Shown: positions 23,341 through 35,183 of the stretch, in pieces
Layout: every line of letters starts with the position of its first letter
Position numbering within the stretch: the first letter of the stretch is position 1
Source: Alentia gelatinosa
Taxonomy: Eukaryota > Annelida > Polychaeta > Phyllodocida > Polynoidae
Length of the DNA stretch: 64,000 nt
Reading direction: 5' to 3'
NCBI GenBank assembly: GCA_950022655.1
Contig: OX465581.1
Span: 109,475,125-109,539,124, forward strand
Made by a program: the position numbers and the translations under genes
The notes under the pieces: model-generated
The model's input: the letters and a program-made list of their open reading frames with translations, nothing else
What the model was told of the DNA's origin: nothing
The model's database searches: none

Positions 23341-24240
23341 CACTACCATGTAGGTTATAGAGTTCACGTACGTCAATTATGTCTCCGTGCTGAGTAAACG
23401 TTTCCACTTTGGCCCTGGGCTTACTCGCACCAGCAATATGTATTCTAGAGTAGGGCCTCCTTGGTAACGAACATCCTGAAGAACGTGATGGAGGTAGAGA
23501 CAGATCTGTAGAGAAAAGTACCACATGTGTGGTTATCATGGTTTACAAGGCTTTACACATGTGTTATTTTCCAGAATTTACTGTTGACCTTGTCCAACTT
23601 GGCAATCACTCAGTGTTGAAAAGTGCAGTAGCCATTCGAAGGTGGCTAAAGATTGTATGGACGGAATCTAAATGTCTCGTCCCCATATCTCTACTCTTTA
23701 TTACACAATATTTATGTTTACATGCCCATGTATGATGAAGATATATGAAGACATGGCTAGGGTGGGGGAATTGATTCCTTTCGAAGGTATCAAATGCGTG
23801 TTTAGACTCAAAGTGTTTGAACTCAATAAAGATACCACTGACTAACAAAGAGATTATCCCTGTGCAATTCAATGTTCACGTCATGAAGAGCAATCTACCC
23901 GGTGTGGCATACCCAAGAGTCCCTATTGGGGTCAACGTTTTTCCTAGTGTCATAGATAATAAACTCTATCAGGTAGAATGAGTAAAACATACCACTGTAG
24001 TTTAGATTATGGTCAATATATGATAGGATGATAATGCTCTTTTCACCACCTATACCTATGATAACTGTACTCAACAAAATAATTTAGTGTCAAGTGTAGG
24101 GAGACAGCGAGAAAATAACTCACTTTTTCATGCCATCAAAATATCACCAGAATAATAAATCAAAGTTATCAAAATTTCGAACAGACGGCCATAGAAAAGT
24201 GAAATGCAATTTAAGAAGTGTAAAATATAGAGAAAAACGG
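23341..24240. other. Gene-free stretch
   Basis: AT-rich. No exon or repeat family was recognised. Confidence 0.4.
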
Positions 24241-24260
24241 ATGTCACAAAAGCAGTGATG

Positions 24261-24591
24261 ATGTACATGACCTTTATTTTCCACCTGATACAAAGTGTCA
24301 ATAGAAAACACATAGGGAGTGTGTATCACCCTACCCGGAGCATACAGGTATGTTGCATGCCCCGGGTTCCGATAAAGTGAAAAAATAGTGTGTACTGAAA
24401 AATATTGTGTAGCAAAATGAATTGATATCGGTTATGCCACTTATCAGGAAAATGTGGACGATAAATGTAATATAGGCTGGTTTCGGAAAAAATCAGTTGT
24501 ATGCTCTTTAGAGATGACTCCAAAGACATCCGAGGATGTTATTACACGTCAACTCCTTAGAGCATACAACCGCTTGTATCTGAAACCAGTC
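24261..24591 (+). mobile_element. Hairpin MITE, subfamily C, copy 2
   Basis: The hairpin at 24476-24591 has arms GCTGGTTTC and GTTGTATGCTC with complements and the core TTATTACACGTCAAC. The upstream part (from TTTATTTTCCACCTGATAC) parallels the 21.9-kb copy but contains about 140 bp more. Confidence 0.65.
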
Positions 24592-25040
24592 AACATTGTG
24601 TATGTATTGACCCAGCTATAACGAAAATATATGGACAATATATCCATCCCAGTTAGCTATGACTTTTCAAATTGAATATATACACATGTACATCTATGTC
24701 AGTCGGCTTTGAACTGAATGTAGGCTTAAGACACTCTTGATATGCGCAGGGATCAGCACCTCCTGCATGTTTAAATTATAAGAATAGTTTTGGGCAAAGG
24801 TTGTTTATTATCATACTGTACTAAAGCGTCGCACGCAGTGCTAGTATGAGTTCATACAAGTCTAGTAAAATAGAGTAAACGTACAATCAGTAAGTTCCCT
24901 GAAGTTGCTATATGCCTCAGACATAAGCCCACATAACAACCCAAGTCCAATAAGTAGGGTAGTTAAGGTAGGTAGGTATGGTCGTTAGTCTTTATTAATC
25001 CCAGTACCTGGCTGATCGTGTAGAGTGTGGAAGCATTGGA
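24592..25040. other. Gene-free stretch
   Basis: AT-rich, nothing recognised. Confidence 0.4.
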
Positions 25041-25054
25041 GGCCCAGTTGCCCT

Positions 25055-25281
25055 GGGAGCTGTTTCAAAACTAGTGTGAGGTCTCGACGTCACATTTTGA
25101 AAGCGGGAGGCCGCAACAGCGAGCGGCACTTTGAATCAAAGCAGCAGCAAAACCGCTACAAATACCCAATAGTGTGCGGCACCTCCACCTCGACAGCGAC
25201 GCATCGAAGTGCCATTGTTAGCTCTCGCTTTGGCGATGAGTACTCTCGTTTAGCACCCTCCTGACTTTTGAAACAGCTCCC
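25055..25281. mobile_element. 227-bp MITE with 16-bp perfect inverted ends
   Basis: The ends GGGAGCTGTTTCAAAA and complement are exact. The interior is GC-rich and non-coding. No clear target-site duplication was seen. It lies at the 3' edge of the decayed retrotransposon. Confidence 0.8.
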
Positions 25282-25299
25282 TGGTCTCGCATGTGGACT

Positions 25300-28200
25300 T
25301 CAGGCACTCCCACCTGCCATAGGAAACTGTTCTCCCCCCACAGAGAGGGGTTGTATCTACCCTGGCGGCCTCCAGCATGGACATAACATGAGGTGAGGAG
25401 GTGGAAGCAGTGTCCGTGAGCACCAAAGCTAGGCCATGGAGTGGTGCAATTGGTGGCAATATGAAGGCGTTAATGTAGTGTGGCATAGCCTGTGTCCTTT
25501 AATCCAAGGGAATAGCCGTCTTAGATGGTGATGACCCGACCCCCCCCCCCCCCCCCCCCCAGCGTTGTAGCTCCTCCTGAGCTGGCATTGAAGGTAAAAA
25601 GATCCAGTGCAGCTGGGGAAGACATTGGACCTATGCAGTAGCCCAAAAACATCCTCAATTCGCCCGCCCACACAAATGTCTGTTTGGGTGTGGACAAGTT
25701 TAGGTAGGCAATTAGCAGCAGAATCAGAGTACACAATGTAATAGGTTCTCTCCTGCACACAGCGTCTCCCAGTGTTCTCATAGCTCCCCTAATGGAAGGC
25801 TTATATCCTGAGCCAGGTGTGATATGATCACTAAGTGTTGACGAATAGATGAGAATCTTTGTCTAGTGGACAGGTAGGCTACATACCTTATCAAAGTCTG
25901 AGTGGAAGATTTCCTGTACCTTGTTGGTATTGAGTGCATAGGCCTGCTCAATATCCATGGCGCTCGTTCGCTGTTTTGCCCAGTGCTTTTAGCGAGTTTG
26001 AATCCCTTCTATACTCAGGTGGCTAGCTGCAACCACAAGAGTGTTGCCTCTTCCTGGGTAGTAGGCAGGCCATATTCTGAAGTAATATTTTTACAAGAGC
26101 CAGAAGACTTCTCTCAGGCATTCCATGAGCTGAGGGTTTTTAGCTCCTGGCTATCTAAATAGACTGTCACAAGGCAATTTCTCAATATTCAGTGTCCACA
26201 ATATAGCCTGGCAGCAGGTTCTATTGCTAGTTCATCTCATTGATAGATGGGTAGGTCCTGTGGACTGTCTTCCCACTGAACATGAACCCAGTGCCTGCCA
26301 TATACCGCTTCTGCTCCTAAGAGGCAGGCATCCATGGTGACGGGTGTTCAAGCTTCTGTTAGGGGACCTGGGTTTAAAAAAACACCAGGAAATCTGACCA
26401 CCATGAAAGGTCTGAGCTCATGGAAAAAGTATTCCTAGTCTTGTTTGATGGGGCCTCCAGGGCTGACATCCTGTCTATTAGCCTGCGAGTGAAGCAGCAT
26501 CCACCATAAACAACATGGTAGGCCCAGCTAAAGTACTGATTCCACCAACACACAAGATATAGCGAGATTGGTCACGATTTGGTTGTCTTGCTAAATCGAA
26601 CTAGGTTTGAATAATCATGTACCTATTTGTCGCGATGTGTCTTAAGGTGTTGCTGTGGTGGAGTACCAAAACATACAACCGATACTGCACGGCTACGTTT
26701 TGTGATGGAGGTGCGACATATCGCGACACTGTAAAATATTACAAGATATATCAAGATATATCATGACAAATCCATCGTGTTGGTGGAATCAGCCTTTTAG
26801 CCTTCCCACTAACTCCATGGCTCATATGGATACTACTCTCTTATCTAACATGTTGGAAATAGCCTGCTGCAGCTGCAGAATTTGGTCCTGCTGTAATCTG
26901 AACACATGCCTCTTTGTATCAATCTCTACGCCTAAGAAGGTCAGTCATGTGGTCTGTAGGATTTCTTTGTTGTAGTTGATGCTGAAACCCAGCTCTCCTA
27001 GCTCTGACGTTAGTACATTGAGAGTACGAGCACAGGTTTCCTTGGTGTCTCCTCTGACTAGAACGTCCTTTAAGTAAACATACACATGAGGGTGGACCAA
27101 GGTGCTCATAATTCTCCTCACATATTGGGCCAAGAGGTTAAAGCTGAACATGAGCCTGGTGTAATACATGTAGGCATTAATTCCTGGGTTAAATTGCTAA
27201 TGTAACCTGATAAGGGTATGTCATCTTGGAGTATTTTTACATTCCTGTAGGCACTTGATAAGTCAATGAAAGAGGCTGCCTCCTCCAGGCTTTGATAGCA
27301 GAAGGATACATTAACCAAGAGTTAAGAGCTGTGGCCACTGGTCTGCTGCCATCATGGATAAATCAAATGACTCCTGAGGCTTTGGGTATGGCCACCAGAG
27401 CTGTGATTATCTTGTTTTTTTTTCTGTTGAGATCACGTACCTTCAGTTGTCTAGATCTTCCTGTGTTTGTGTTTGTACTTTGTCTTAGTTGTATAGCCCC
27501 CGCACTGCTAGTGGCCATATTTCATATCCTGAAACCGTCACTCACTCCCTGTAGTAGATATTCTCTATCCTCCTCATCATGGGGGACATATTCCTCCCAG
27601 GCACCCTGCCACAGTGCCTCATAGTTGATTGGTGCCTGGGGCAGTGCTCCCTATGATTTTTTGTCAATAACGGAATCTCTCATCGTAGGGACACTCCAAT
27701 GTGTTCACATAAATACAGAAAATCTCCTCCAGGTCATGTTGCTGTTCCTGCTTCCCCTCCTCATACTGTTTTCTTCTGATGTTTTTCACTGGGCTTTGGT
27801 TGGATGTGTCCTGTGTTCTGTCCTTGAGGAGTGTGAGTCCTTTTGGGAGTGAGCTATTTTGTCTCAGTGAAGGGGGCTTTGTACCCCATTGATAGCCATT
27901 TCGCACTTGCACGTTCTGATACCTTGTATCCAGTCCTAAAACTGACTACCAGTTGTACCATCTGGCTAACTAAAAAATGTACACCATATATGAAAGGCAG
28001 TCTTCAATGTAGTGCTTAGCCAGCTCTCCAGTCTCGAAGAGATGAATGAGAACCCTCATATTGGCAGCTTGCCACTCCAACTGTGCGACATAGACTGAGG
28101 CCTGCTCATCAAGGGTCATTACCATTGAACCACCCTCTGCTTCCGTGAATTTCTTGATCTCCTTATTCTACTTTGCCAACCTAAGGTTTATGTGTTCTGG

Positions 28201-28720
28201 GACAAAGTCAGTTATCATAACCACCTTCCTTTCACTGGATCTGAGTAGCACTGTCGGGTAGTATCCCAATGCTGCTGGTGGTGGAATCTAACCACTGCCT
28301 ATCCCACCAACATTACTGCTCTCACCCATACCTTCACCAAGCTTCTGTCCTTCTTTTGACAGCTGCATTTTGTCCAGCATCCTCTCCCAGTCTCCCACAG
28401 CTTTCAGGAGGACTTCTCCATTGACTTCTCCTCAGGTATAGGGTCTGATGAAGAATCATCCCTGTCTAGGAACTCTGAGAACCTATGGTTGCCCATCTTT
28501 GCTGGTCCTCGTTGAAGGCTCCTTTGCTGCCCTAGTGGGATCATTGATTCCTTGGCATCGTGTTCTGTCATTATCATGAGGATATTGTAGTTGGCAAAGC
28601 CATCAGTATTCATGATTTCCATAGTCCTCCTTTTGAGGCCTGCACCTTTGGCCAAGTTTGTAAATTCAAAGCTTGATGCCACCTCAAAGTCTTCATCTCC
28701 ACTTTTCTTAGCCATTGTAT
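25300..28720 (-). pseudogene. Decayed retrotransposon, RT and RNase H remnants
   Basis: On the minus strand, several stops and frameshifts interrupt what was once a polyprotein. An RT motif with IHDGSRP lies near 27330-27375, an AYRNVKI segment near 27245, the active-site box as YLKDVL near 27060-27080 (normally YLDD), a FLGVEIDT motif at about 26916-26941, an RRLIDRM segment near 26480 and an RNase H TMDACLLGAEA segment near 26300-26340. The order and wording fit the reverse transcriptase of DIRS-like or related elements. A possible upstream reading frame, MAKKSGDEDFEV, starts near 28712. No tyrosine recombinase, integrase or terminal repeats were recognised, so class and limits are uncertain. 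Confidence 0.7.
25541..25560. repeat. Poly-C tract
   Basis: About 20 C within the decayed retrotransposon. Confidence 0.9.
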
Positions 28721-28724
28721 GCAT

Positions 28725-31700
28725 TAGCTGTTATCTGCACAGGCGCTAGCAGCAAAGTGACTGGAATCGATGCAGTGGTTATGCCTGCGGGGGCAGGGGC
28801 CAATCCCAAGTGGACCCTATGCTCATGTGCGTGTCCAATGGGCCTCCCCTCTCCTTTCCATCTCTTATTTAAACTTCCATATATACTATATCCCTCCATA
28901 AACGTTCAAAGAGACTTACTTACCTTCAAACATATATATACTAGAGTCACCAGCTTGGTCCAAAACATTTGTTTTAAAGAAGTCCGGTTTAAGTGCATGC
29001 CAGATAAAAGGCTCCCTTTTATCAATGTGTTACACTCTGTACCTCGCTCAATCCTGTAGATATCTCAACATCAGACACTAGATCGTCATTCAAGCGCAAA
29101 GTTCGTGAACTGTTTGGAGTGCATATACATAGCCTGGTATTAAAAGCGAATCTGTTACTATTGTCTAATGTTATCTATTGCACATCAAGGGAAAGTGTCA
29201 CTTATTTGATCGTATATCTTCATATTTTATTCATTATTTCATATACCAATTATCATACTCAACGGGAAAGTGTTATTCAGAATATATGGCCTACTCTTTA
29301 TATTCACTGGAAGATCTGTACCAACTGAAGTGAAATAAAAAAATATTTCAATAGTAGCCAGCATTACGTTCAAAGTAATGAACGTATTCCAAGAGGTTAT
29401 ATTTAACTTAATTGTGATGATATATTACAATCATTAGATAAACAAATATTCATTGAAGGCTGTCAATAGGCTAGTGTGTCCCTGTAGAACTACAATTCAT
29501 TTGTTCACAAGCAAAGTCTAAACTAACAGTAAAGGTTTTCTGAAGACCTGTGTGTCTAAAATAATGGTGGGATTTATAGCCATTGACAGTAAACATGAAG
29601 AATTTGTTCGGGGATGTCCCCTTTGTAAAACTCGATATGGATGGGGAATCACCCCTAAACAATTGCCCCAGAGCCACAAACAGGTTTCGTATTGTCCTCG
29701 GCAGAACTACAACCGGTGAATCAAGTATGGTTCAAACATCAGTGAATATACCAGGCAGCTCTCTTGAAGGTTCGACAATGAACAATGGTGGTAATATGAT
29801 ATGATAACTCCCAGCACTATATATGTAATTTCATTTAATAATTTTGTAATTCTCAAGTCGCAAAATGGTACTTTGGGGACAACACAGTAAATTGAGCTTC
29901 AGTGAACAATTTACATTGTTGTTCTCGTGGTATCTAGTAATCTTTTCCCATCTGGGGATAACTTAGCTTAGAGAAATCTAAGCAATTGAAAAAAATATTC
30001 CTCCGTTTCATTTAACCATGATCAATGAATGTAGGAACACTTGATGAAATACATGTATAAATGTTCGGCTGTAGCGTTATCGATGATCAGCGCAATTCAG
30101 GAACAGACACCAGCCGTCATGCCGCTGTGAGATGGGCCTGGATTTTTAATTTTTTAATTTACAACAATTCGCCTACAAGAGCGGTCTTCCATCGCCACAA
30201 AGTATGTTTGTTTCATATATGAAGATGATACAAGGCGTTGTACATAGTTCCTTGCGATTAGTGATACACGAACCCACGGAGGCAATCTGGATTACAAAAG
30301 GCCCATTGGGGCACATGATTCCTTCCCCTAACTCACATGGAAAAATTAAGCTTAGATAACATTTGTTTAAAAAATATGTTTATTCATTTGATATAATGAG
30401 AATCGTTACAGCTATATTGAAAAGCGATCAAGAACAGATTCACTTGCCTCAGTGGTTACTCAAAGGAAGCGCTAACATCGACAAATACAAGGTGAAAATA
30501 AAGAACCGTTCACTTTGAAGTAAATGATTCTGTCGCCATGAGAATAAATCTCCACTCATTGTTTTGCAACAAAGCTAATTACCATTTGCCTCATATTACA
30601 TTTCCAATGTTTTCGAAATAAAGGGAACGACGTCAGACGTATATTTAAAAGCAAATGTATTTCGAAATTGGTCGGGTATTTCGTTCACGATAGTGAACTA
30701 TCTTGTTTTTGAAATGAAGAGAAAACCCATATATTCATTCTTTTCTAATGTTTTATGTATTCAATTTAACGCCTAATTTCAAATAAATTGCAACACTGAG
30801 GCAAATTCTTTTCGTCTGAGCCTTTTTGACCATTTAGTGCTCTAGAGGTTTTAGTACAATCAAATAAATTCTGTACTTAACATCTTCTCTGGCCTATTGC
30901 TTATGGAGTAAACTTCTGTACATCAAAGATGTATGACCTTTACATGTTGGGTAATTGGGTAATATCTGCCCACGGTGTAGAGACATTAATTATGTGGTGT
31001 GTTCTGGGATAATTTTTTTTTAATCGGGCGGTATTACTGTCCTACCTACTCAATCTCTGACGGTGAAGGGGTCCCGTGTTCCCCCTATAAAACACAATTT
31101 CAATAATTATATCATTTTCTTATTGATTTCACGAAGGCTTCCAGGGAAAAATGGTGGATCAATGCTCGAAACTGATCGTTTGTAAGTCGATTGTACGCCA
31201 ACCAAACTGTATCTGGAAAACTCATTTCGTATGAGATGATACTTTGCCTCAATAAATTTTTTTTTAAAAGAAGCTCAATGTGGGCAATAAAGCCGTATGT
31301 CTATGTCGATGAATACTTCGTGAAGGGGATATAATGGTTACATCAGGGCCATATTGTTTATATTAATGTCTCAACTCTTGTTTTCACTAGCATAAACACC
31401 CTCATGAAAAATAATGTTCATGTCGAGATAAACATGTACCCAAAGAATGCAATGGGATCTAAAACAATGAGACAAGTTAATAACGCAACATCGGGACGTT
31501 GTACCATGGCGCCACCTGGTAGTCTATTTCATAAGTTTCCTGTCCAAGGGAAGCCCTCGAAAACCTTCTTCCAGTAGTAACTTTGATGATCCGTGGCGCC
31601 ATCTAATGTGCTTTATTGAAACTAATAAATACACAGACTAAAAAGGTGGATATATGCGAGAATTTTATAAACTAAAGGAAAACAAGCTCCTTTTCAATGA

Positions 31701-32550
31701 TTGTTGGTGTAAATTTAACCCTCCCGCAGTTAACAGCCTCCCTCTCCCCATGATATCAAGGAACCAGGAGTTTCATTACAAAGGACAAACGTGGAAATCT
31801 GTCAAATAATGTTTATAACCTTCTTTAACATATACAACTGTATGCGTATGAAAGTTCTAACAATGAATTTATCATGTAAATACAAATATAATATGGCAGT
31901 ATCAGCTTTTGTCTAAACTAGAGCGTATTAAAACTAGTTTATCCGATATGTCAGAGACAAATATATGGAATACATTGGCAAAGGATTTGGGGTGTTATAC
32001 ACGTATCTATAATTTGTAAAATGCCTTATCTATATAATTAAAAGATAACTCTACACTTATTCTAAGTTACGCGACCTGTTATATGATTGTGAAGAGACAT
32101 GGTTGAAATTATTATATCATTGTAGTCATCATTCCTCATTTATCTCAAATTCATTTAACTTCGTCTTCGTAACTACGTCTGTAGCGTAGTAGAAATGGTG
32201 ACTCTACCATGATAGATTACATTACTTAAATGAAGTATAAAAAATCTGCACTGCAGACTACGTGCACTGCTGCCATAAAAGAAAAAAAAATAACAACAGA
32301 AAGATGCATTTGCAAGTAAAAGATCACCCTCCCCCGGGTTCGTTGCTCATAGAAATGTGGGAAAAGCGTTGCTCCTGTAATATTGGATCGTGTTGTGTGG
32401 TATCGTTATTTTCATATTGTATCGCTACTTTTTACAACACCTCATTGTCAGTGACATATATGAAGGGTGAACAACATGTGTATTATATGCCTGAACCTGT
32501 CAAAACAAAAATGGCGCCATTTTTCGAGTCTCGGCTTTTATAATCTCGGG
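28725..32550. other. Gene-free AT-rich stretch
   Basis: About 3.8 kb without a recognisable exon. Two short inverted segments near 31508 and 31595 (TGGCGCCA cores) are the only structure noted. The open frame at 29583-29804 (plus) has no domain. Confidence 0.4.
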
Positions 32551-32559
32551 ATACATAGC

Positions 32560-34032
32560 TCAGGTATGTTCTAATGATTTGTGCCCAAGGGCTCTGACAT
32601 AATTTATCATTGTGTAGTTATTTTCAAATCTACCTCTGGGCGTACACTCTCCATACATTGACCTCATCCTGGCAGCACTTACGTCGTGGAGAGTGAACCA
32701 CTCTAAACCGGGAACACAGAGCGTTTTGTCACTTATCTTCACATTGAATCCGCGGACGTTTCTCAGAGGAATTTCTCCCGCTCGCGCCACCATTCCCACC
32801 CAGATATCCTCAAGGTTAAACCAGGGTACATCCACAGCGACCTCTAGGAAGTGGGCGGCTGTTTTGGGCGACATCATATAAGTGGAGCCGGAGCAAAACG
32901 GTCCGTACACGATGTGAGGGTAGTCATTTGTCGTCTGCCCGTGTTTGTGTAGGAGTTCGCGGGAAACTACGTCCCCGATAAAACAATTACCAAGAATTCC
33001 ATAGTCTCCCATTTTGCTTCTGCCCTTTCCCCGCACAAACTTCAGCATCCATGGGACGTTCAAGTATATATCCACAGCAGATCGGACGATGAATTTAGTC
33101 TGTGGACAGCAGTTTAACGCCCATTTAAAACCGCCGGCCATTTTGTAAGACATGTTATAATACCCATCTGGGAAATCTATTTGCAGAATGTCGCCGTACC
33201 TGTCGGACTCGCATTCTAACATCGCTTGTTCTTGACGATTCCATCCCGTTCCAAAGAAAAACACGTAACGCATTTTGTCGTCTGCAGAACGTCGTAACCA
33301 AGTTTCCCGCATAGCGGCGCGGCGATCGGCGTCTTCAGGCACCGAAAAAATCAAGATGAAGATGTCAACAACTTTGGCAGTACAGACATGCGGGGGTTCT
33401 ATCAGAGGTTTGAAATTGAATTTAAAACACCCTTTGCATTCATCCTTTCGTTGTTCGGCTGCAAACTCTCTAGTCTTTATGATTTTCAATCGGCGCAAAG
33501 TGGCGGGAAAATCCACTTGGATATCTTTGGCGTGGTGTAAGAAAATGTCGACTGCTTTACAAACTACATCCGAAGATACGTTGAATTCATGACAAGCATT
33601 TTTCATTTCTCTTACTGAAGGATGTTCTGTCTTGTTGAACATGTTAAAGAATGCCAGACACATAATTTGCACAGAAGTATACAGGACTTCGCCAAGATTT
33701 TGTTTGCCGTCTTTTAGTTTCGGAATAATGGGAAAGATCCGCCAATTCTCTTTTGAGTCACATTTTGATGTCCAACTATCACTCTCTGTATGGTATAAGA
33801 AATGACTGCAGTTCATTGTTCGGGAAGTTTCACTGGTCATATGTCCTTGCTTCGTAATAGTAGGCTGTCCGTCTAGAACACTAGACGCGACTTTGTATAC
33901 AGGTCCATGCATGAAGGTACCTACATTTCTGTACATAATCCAAATACCGGTAATTACCAGCCACGAGATGCAGAGACCTATACCACACACAATCCGATAC
34001 TTCCACATGGCTCTTGCAATATAATGTTTCAT
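32560..34032 (-). CDS. Beta-1,3-glycosyltransferase-like protein (GT31), intronless
   Basis: A 490-residue type II membrane protein: short cytoplasmic N-terminus, one membrane segment at about residues 13-34, a stem, then a GT31 (beta-1,3-galactosyl/N-acetylglucosaminyl transferase) domain from about 220. Family motifs seen are MRETWL (241-246), RYVFFFGTG (255-263), the D/G-x-Y segment DFPDGYYNMSYK (286-297), YGPFCSGSTYMMS (376-388) and EDIWVG (408-413). Relatives use UDP-sugars in the Golgi to extend glycans. The metal-binding DDD block is here A319-V320-D321, so two acidic residues are missing and activity is doubtful or altered. Potential N-glycosylation sites include NCS, NKT, NVS, NMS and NYT. 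The frame is intact and intronless, which fits retroposition or a single-exon expansion. Donor and acceptor substrates cannot be assigned. Confidence 0.88.
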   Translation of the reverse strand: MKHYIARAMWKYRIVCGIGLCISWLVITGIWIMYRNVGTFMHGPVYKVASSVLDGQPTITKQGHMTSETSRTMNCSHFLYHTESDSWTSKCDSKENWRIFPIIPKLKDGKQNLGEVLYTSVQIMCLAFFNMFNKTEHPSVREMKNACHEFNVSSDVVCKAVDIFLHHAKDIQVDFPATLRRLKIIKTREFAAEQRKDECKGCFKFNFKPLIEPPHVCTAKVVDIFILIFSVPEDADRRAAMRETWLRRSADDKMRYVFFFGTGWNRQEQAMLECESDRYGDILQIDFPDGYYNMSYKMAGGFKWALNCCPQTKFIVRSAVDIYLNVPWMLKFVRGKGRSKMGDYGILGNCFIGDVVSRELLHKHGQTTNDYPHIVYGPFCSGSTYMMSPKTAAHFLEVAVDVPWFNLEDIWVGMVARAGEIPLRNVRGFNVKISDKTLCVPGLEWFTLHDVSAARMRSMYGECTPRGRFENNYTMINYVRALGHKSLEHT

Positions 34033-34127
34033 TAGAACAGTAACCCTCTCATCTCTATTGTCTACAACATTCTAAGAATTTCTGACATTAATAAAGAAAT
34101 GAGCATTTCCATGTCAGGTGACCATTC

Positions 34128-34360
34128 ATTAAAGGAGACGTCCAGCACGATATATTACCGGATATCATATTTTAAGTAATAGTGAATCATATCAATAGGT
34201 TTATTACTTTAAGCACGAAACTGAAGCAAATAGGCATTTTCCGTGAGAGTTTAAGATACTGCAGTGATAGTCTAAATTCCAGTTGCATCAGGTTGTAACT
34301 AAAATCTAACCAGTTACTGCTAGCTTCTATGGGGTGTATCTACTGGAGCGTCCCTTTAAT
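34128..34360. mobile_element. MITE with ATTAAAGG(G)ACG-type inverted ends
   Basis: The left end ATTAAAGGAGACGTCCAG pairs with the right end CTGGAGCGTCCCTTTAAT, with small mismatches. About 233 bp, non-coding, directly upstream of the glycosyltransferase gene. Confidence 0.7.
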
Positions 34361-34587
34361 TACCACTGCTCGGGGCACAATTCATGTGCGCATCTTGCCA
34401 CACGAGGTCATATGAATATTCCATTACCATGTTATGTCTGTTCACTAAAGTGTTGGGAGCTGCACAACTTACAGTTTCTCACCATCTTCAGGTGACTGAA
34501 GGTTAATGTGTTAAGATGATGATCACGACAGTGTTATGAATAATAATTAAGCTACATCAGACAGAAACACGATTTCCATGATGATTT

Positions 34588-34593
34588 TATTGC
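34588..34593 (-). terminator. Candidate poly(A) signal for DRC7
   Basis: AATAAA on the minus strand, about 510 bp beyond the DRC7 stop codon. It is the nearest canonical hexamer I found. Confidence 0.35.
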
Positions 34594-35101
34594 GGAAAAT
34601 ACCAGTAGCAAGAAGTACGACTCTCATCACAGCATTGCTTCTATCTTGATTTGTTAACGGCATTTATCAATAAATAATATACAATTGATTTCGACACCTT
34701 ATGATAGATATTAATGAAAGCCTAGATTAATAATACTAATAGCATTCCAATTTACATAGATTCACTCCATAATGTCTGCGCTCTCCTTTTTAAAGCATCC
34801 ACGGCTTACTTATTACAATATCCTTAGCTATATACATGTACACAAAGAGTGATCAATCTGTAAGCTCTATTCAAACTAATATCTATATTTCTTAACCTTT
34901 CTCAGTATCACAGAAATAAGATCACACACTGTCCGTGCCCGAAGGTAAAGAATACTGGTGAGAAATGCATTGATCAGAAGGCAGACCAGCTGATGAGGGT
35001 GAATGTATTTTCAAATGACGAGTGAGGCGCTCGTGTCGAATCTAGGTCAGCTCGTGTTGAATGTAGGTCAGTAGGTCAGCTCGAGCAGGTCCATTTAACA
35101 G

Positions 35102-35183
35102 CTAGAAGAACTCTGTAAGTCTTGTGTCTGACCGAATATCCTGTTCCAGGTTCATATATTTCTGTGGCGCGCTTTCTTTGTGC
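35102..35183 (-). CDS. DRC7: DRC7 exon 18 (terminal)
   Basis: Completes an Arg codon, then HKESAPQKYMNLEQDIRSDT, ending LTEFF and TAG. Matches the end of the vertebrate protein in register, a few residues shorter. Confidence 0.93.

Noticed and set aside
25902..26162. An 86-codon plus-strand frame
   Set aside because: Antisense to the retrotransposon RNase H region; a shadow frame.
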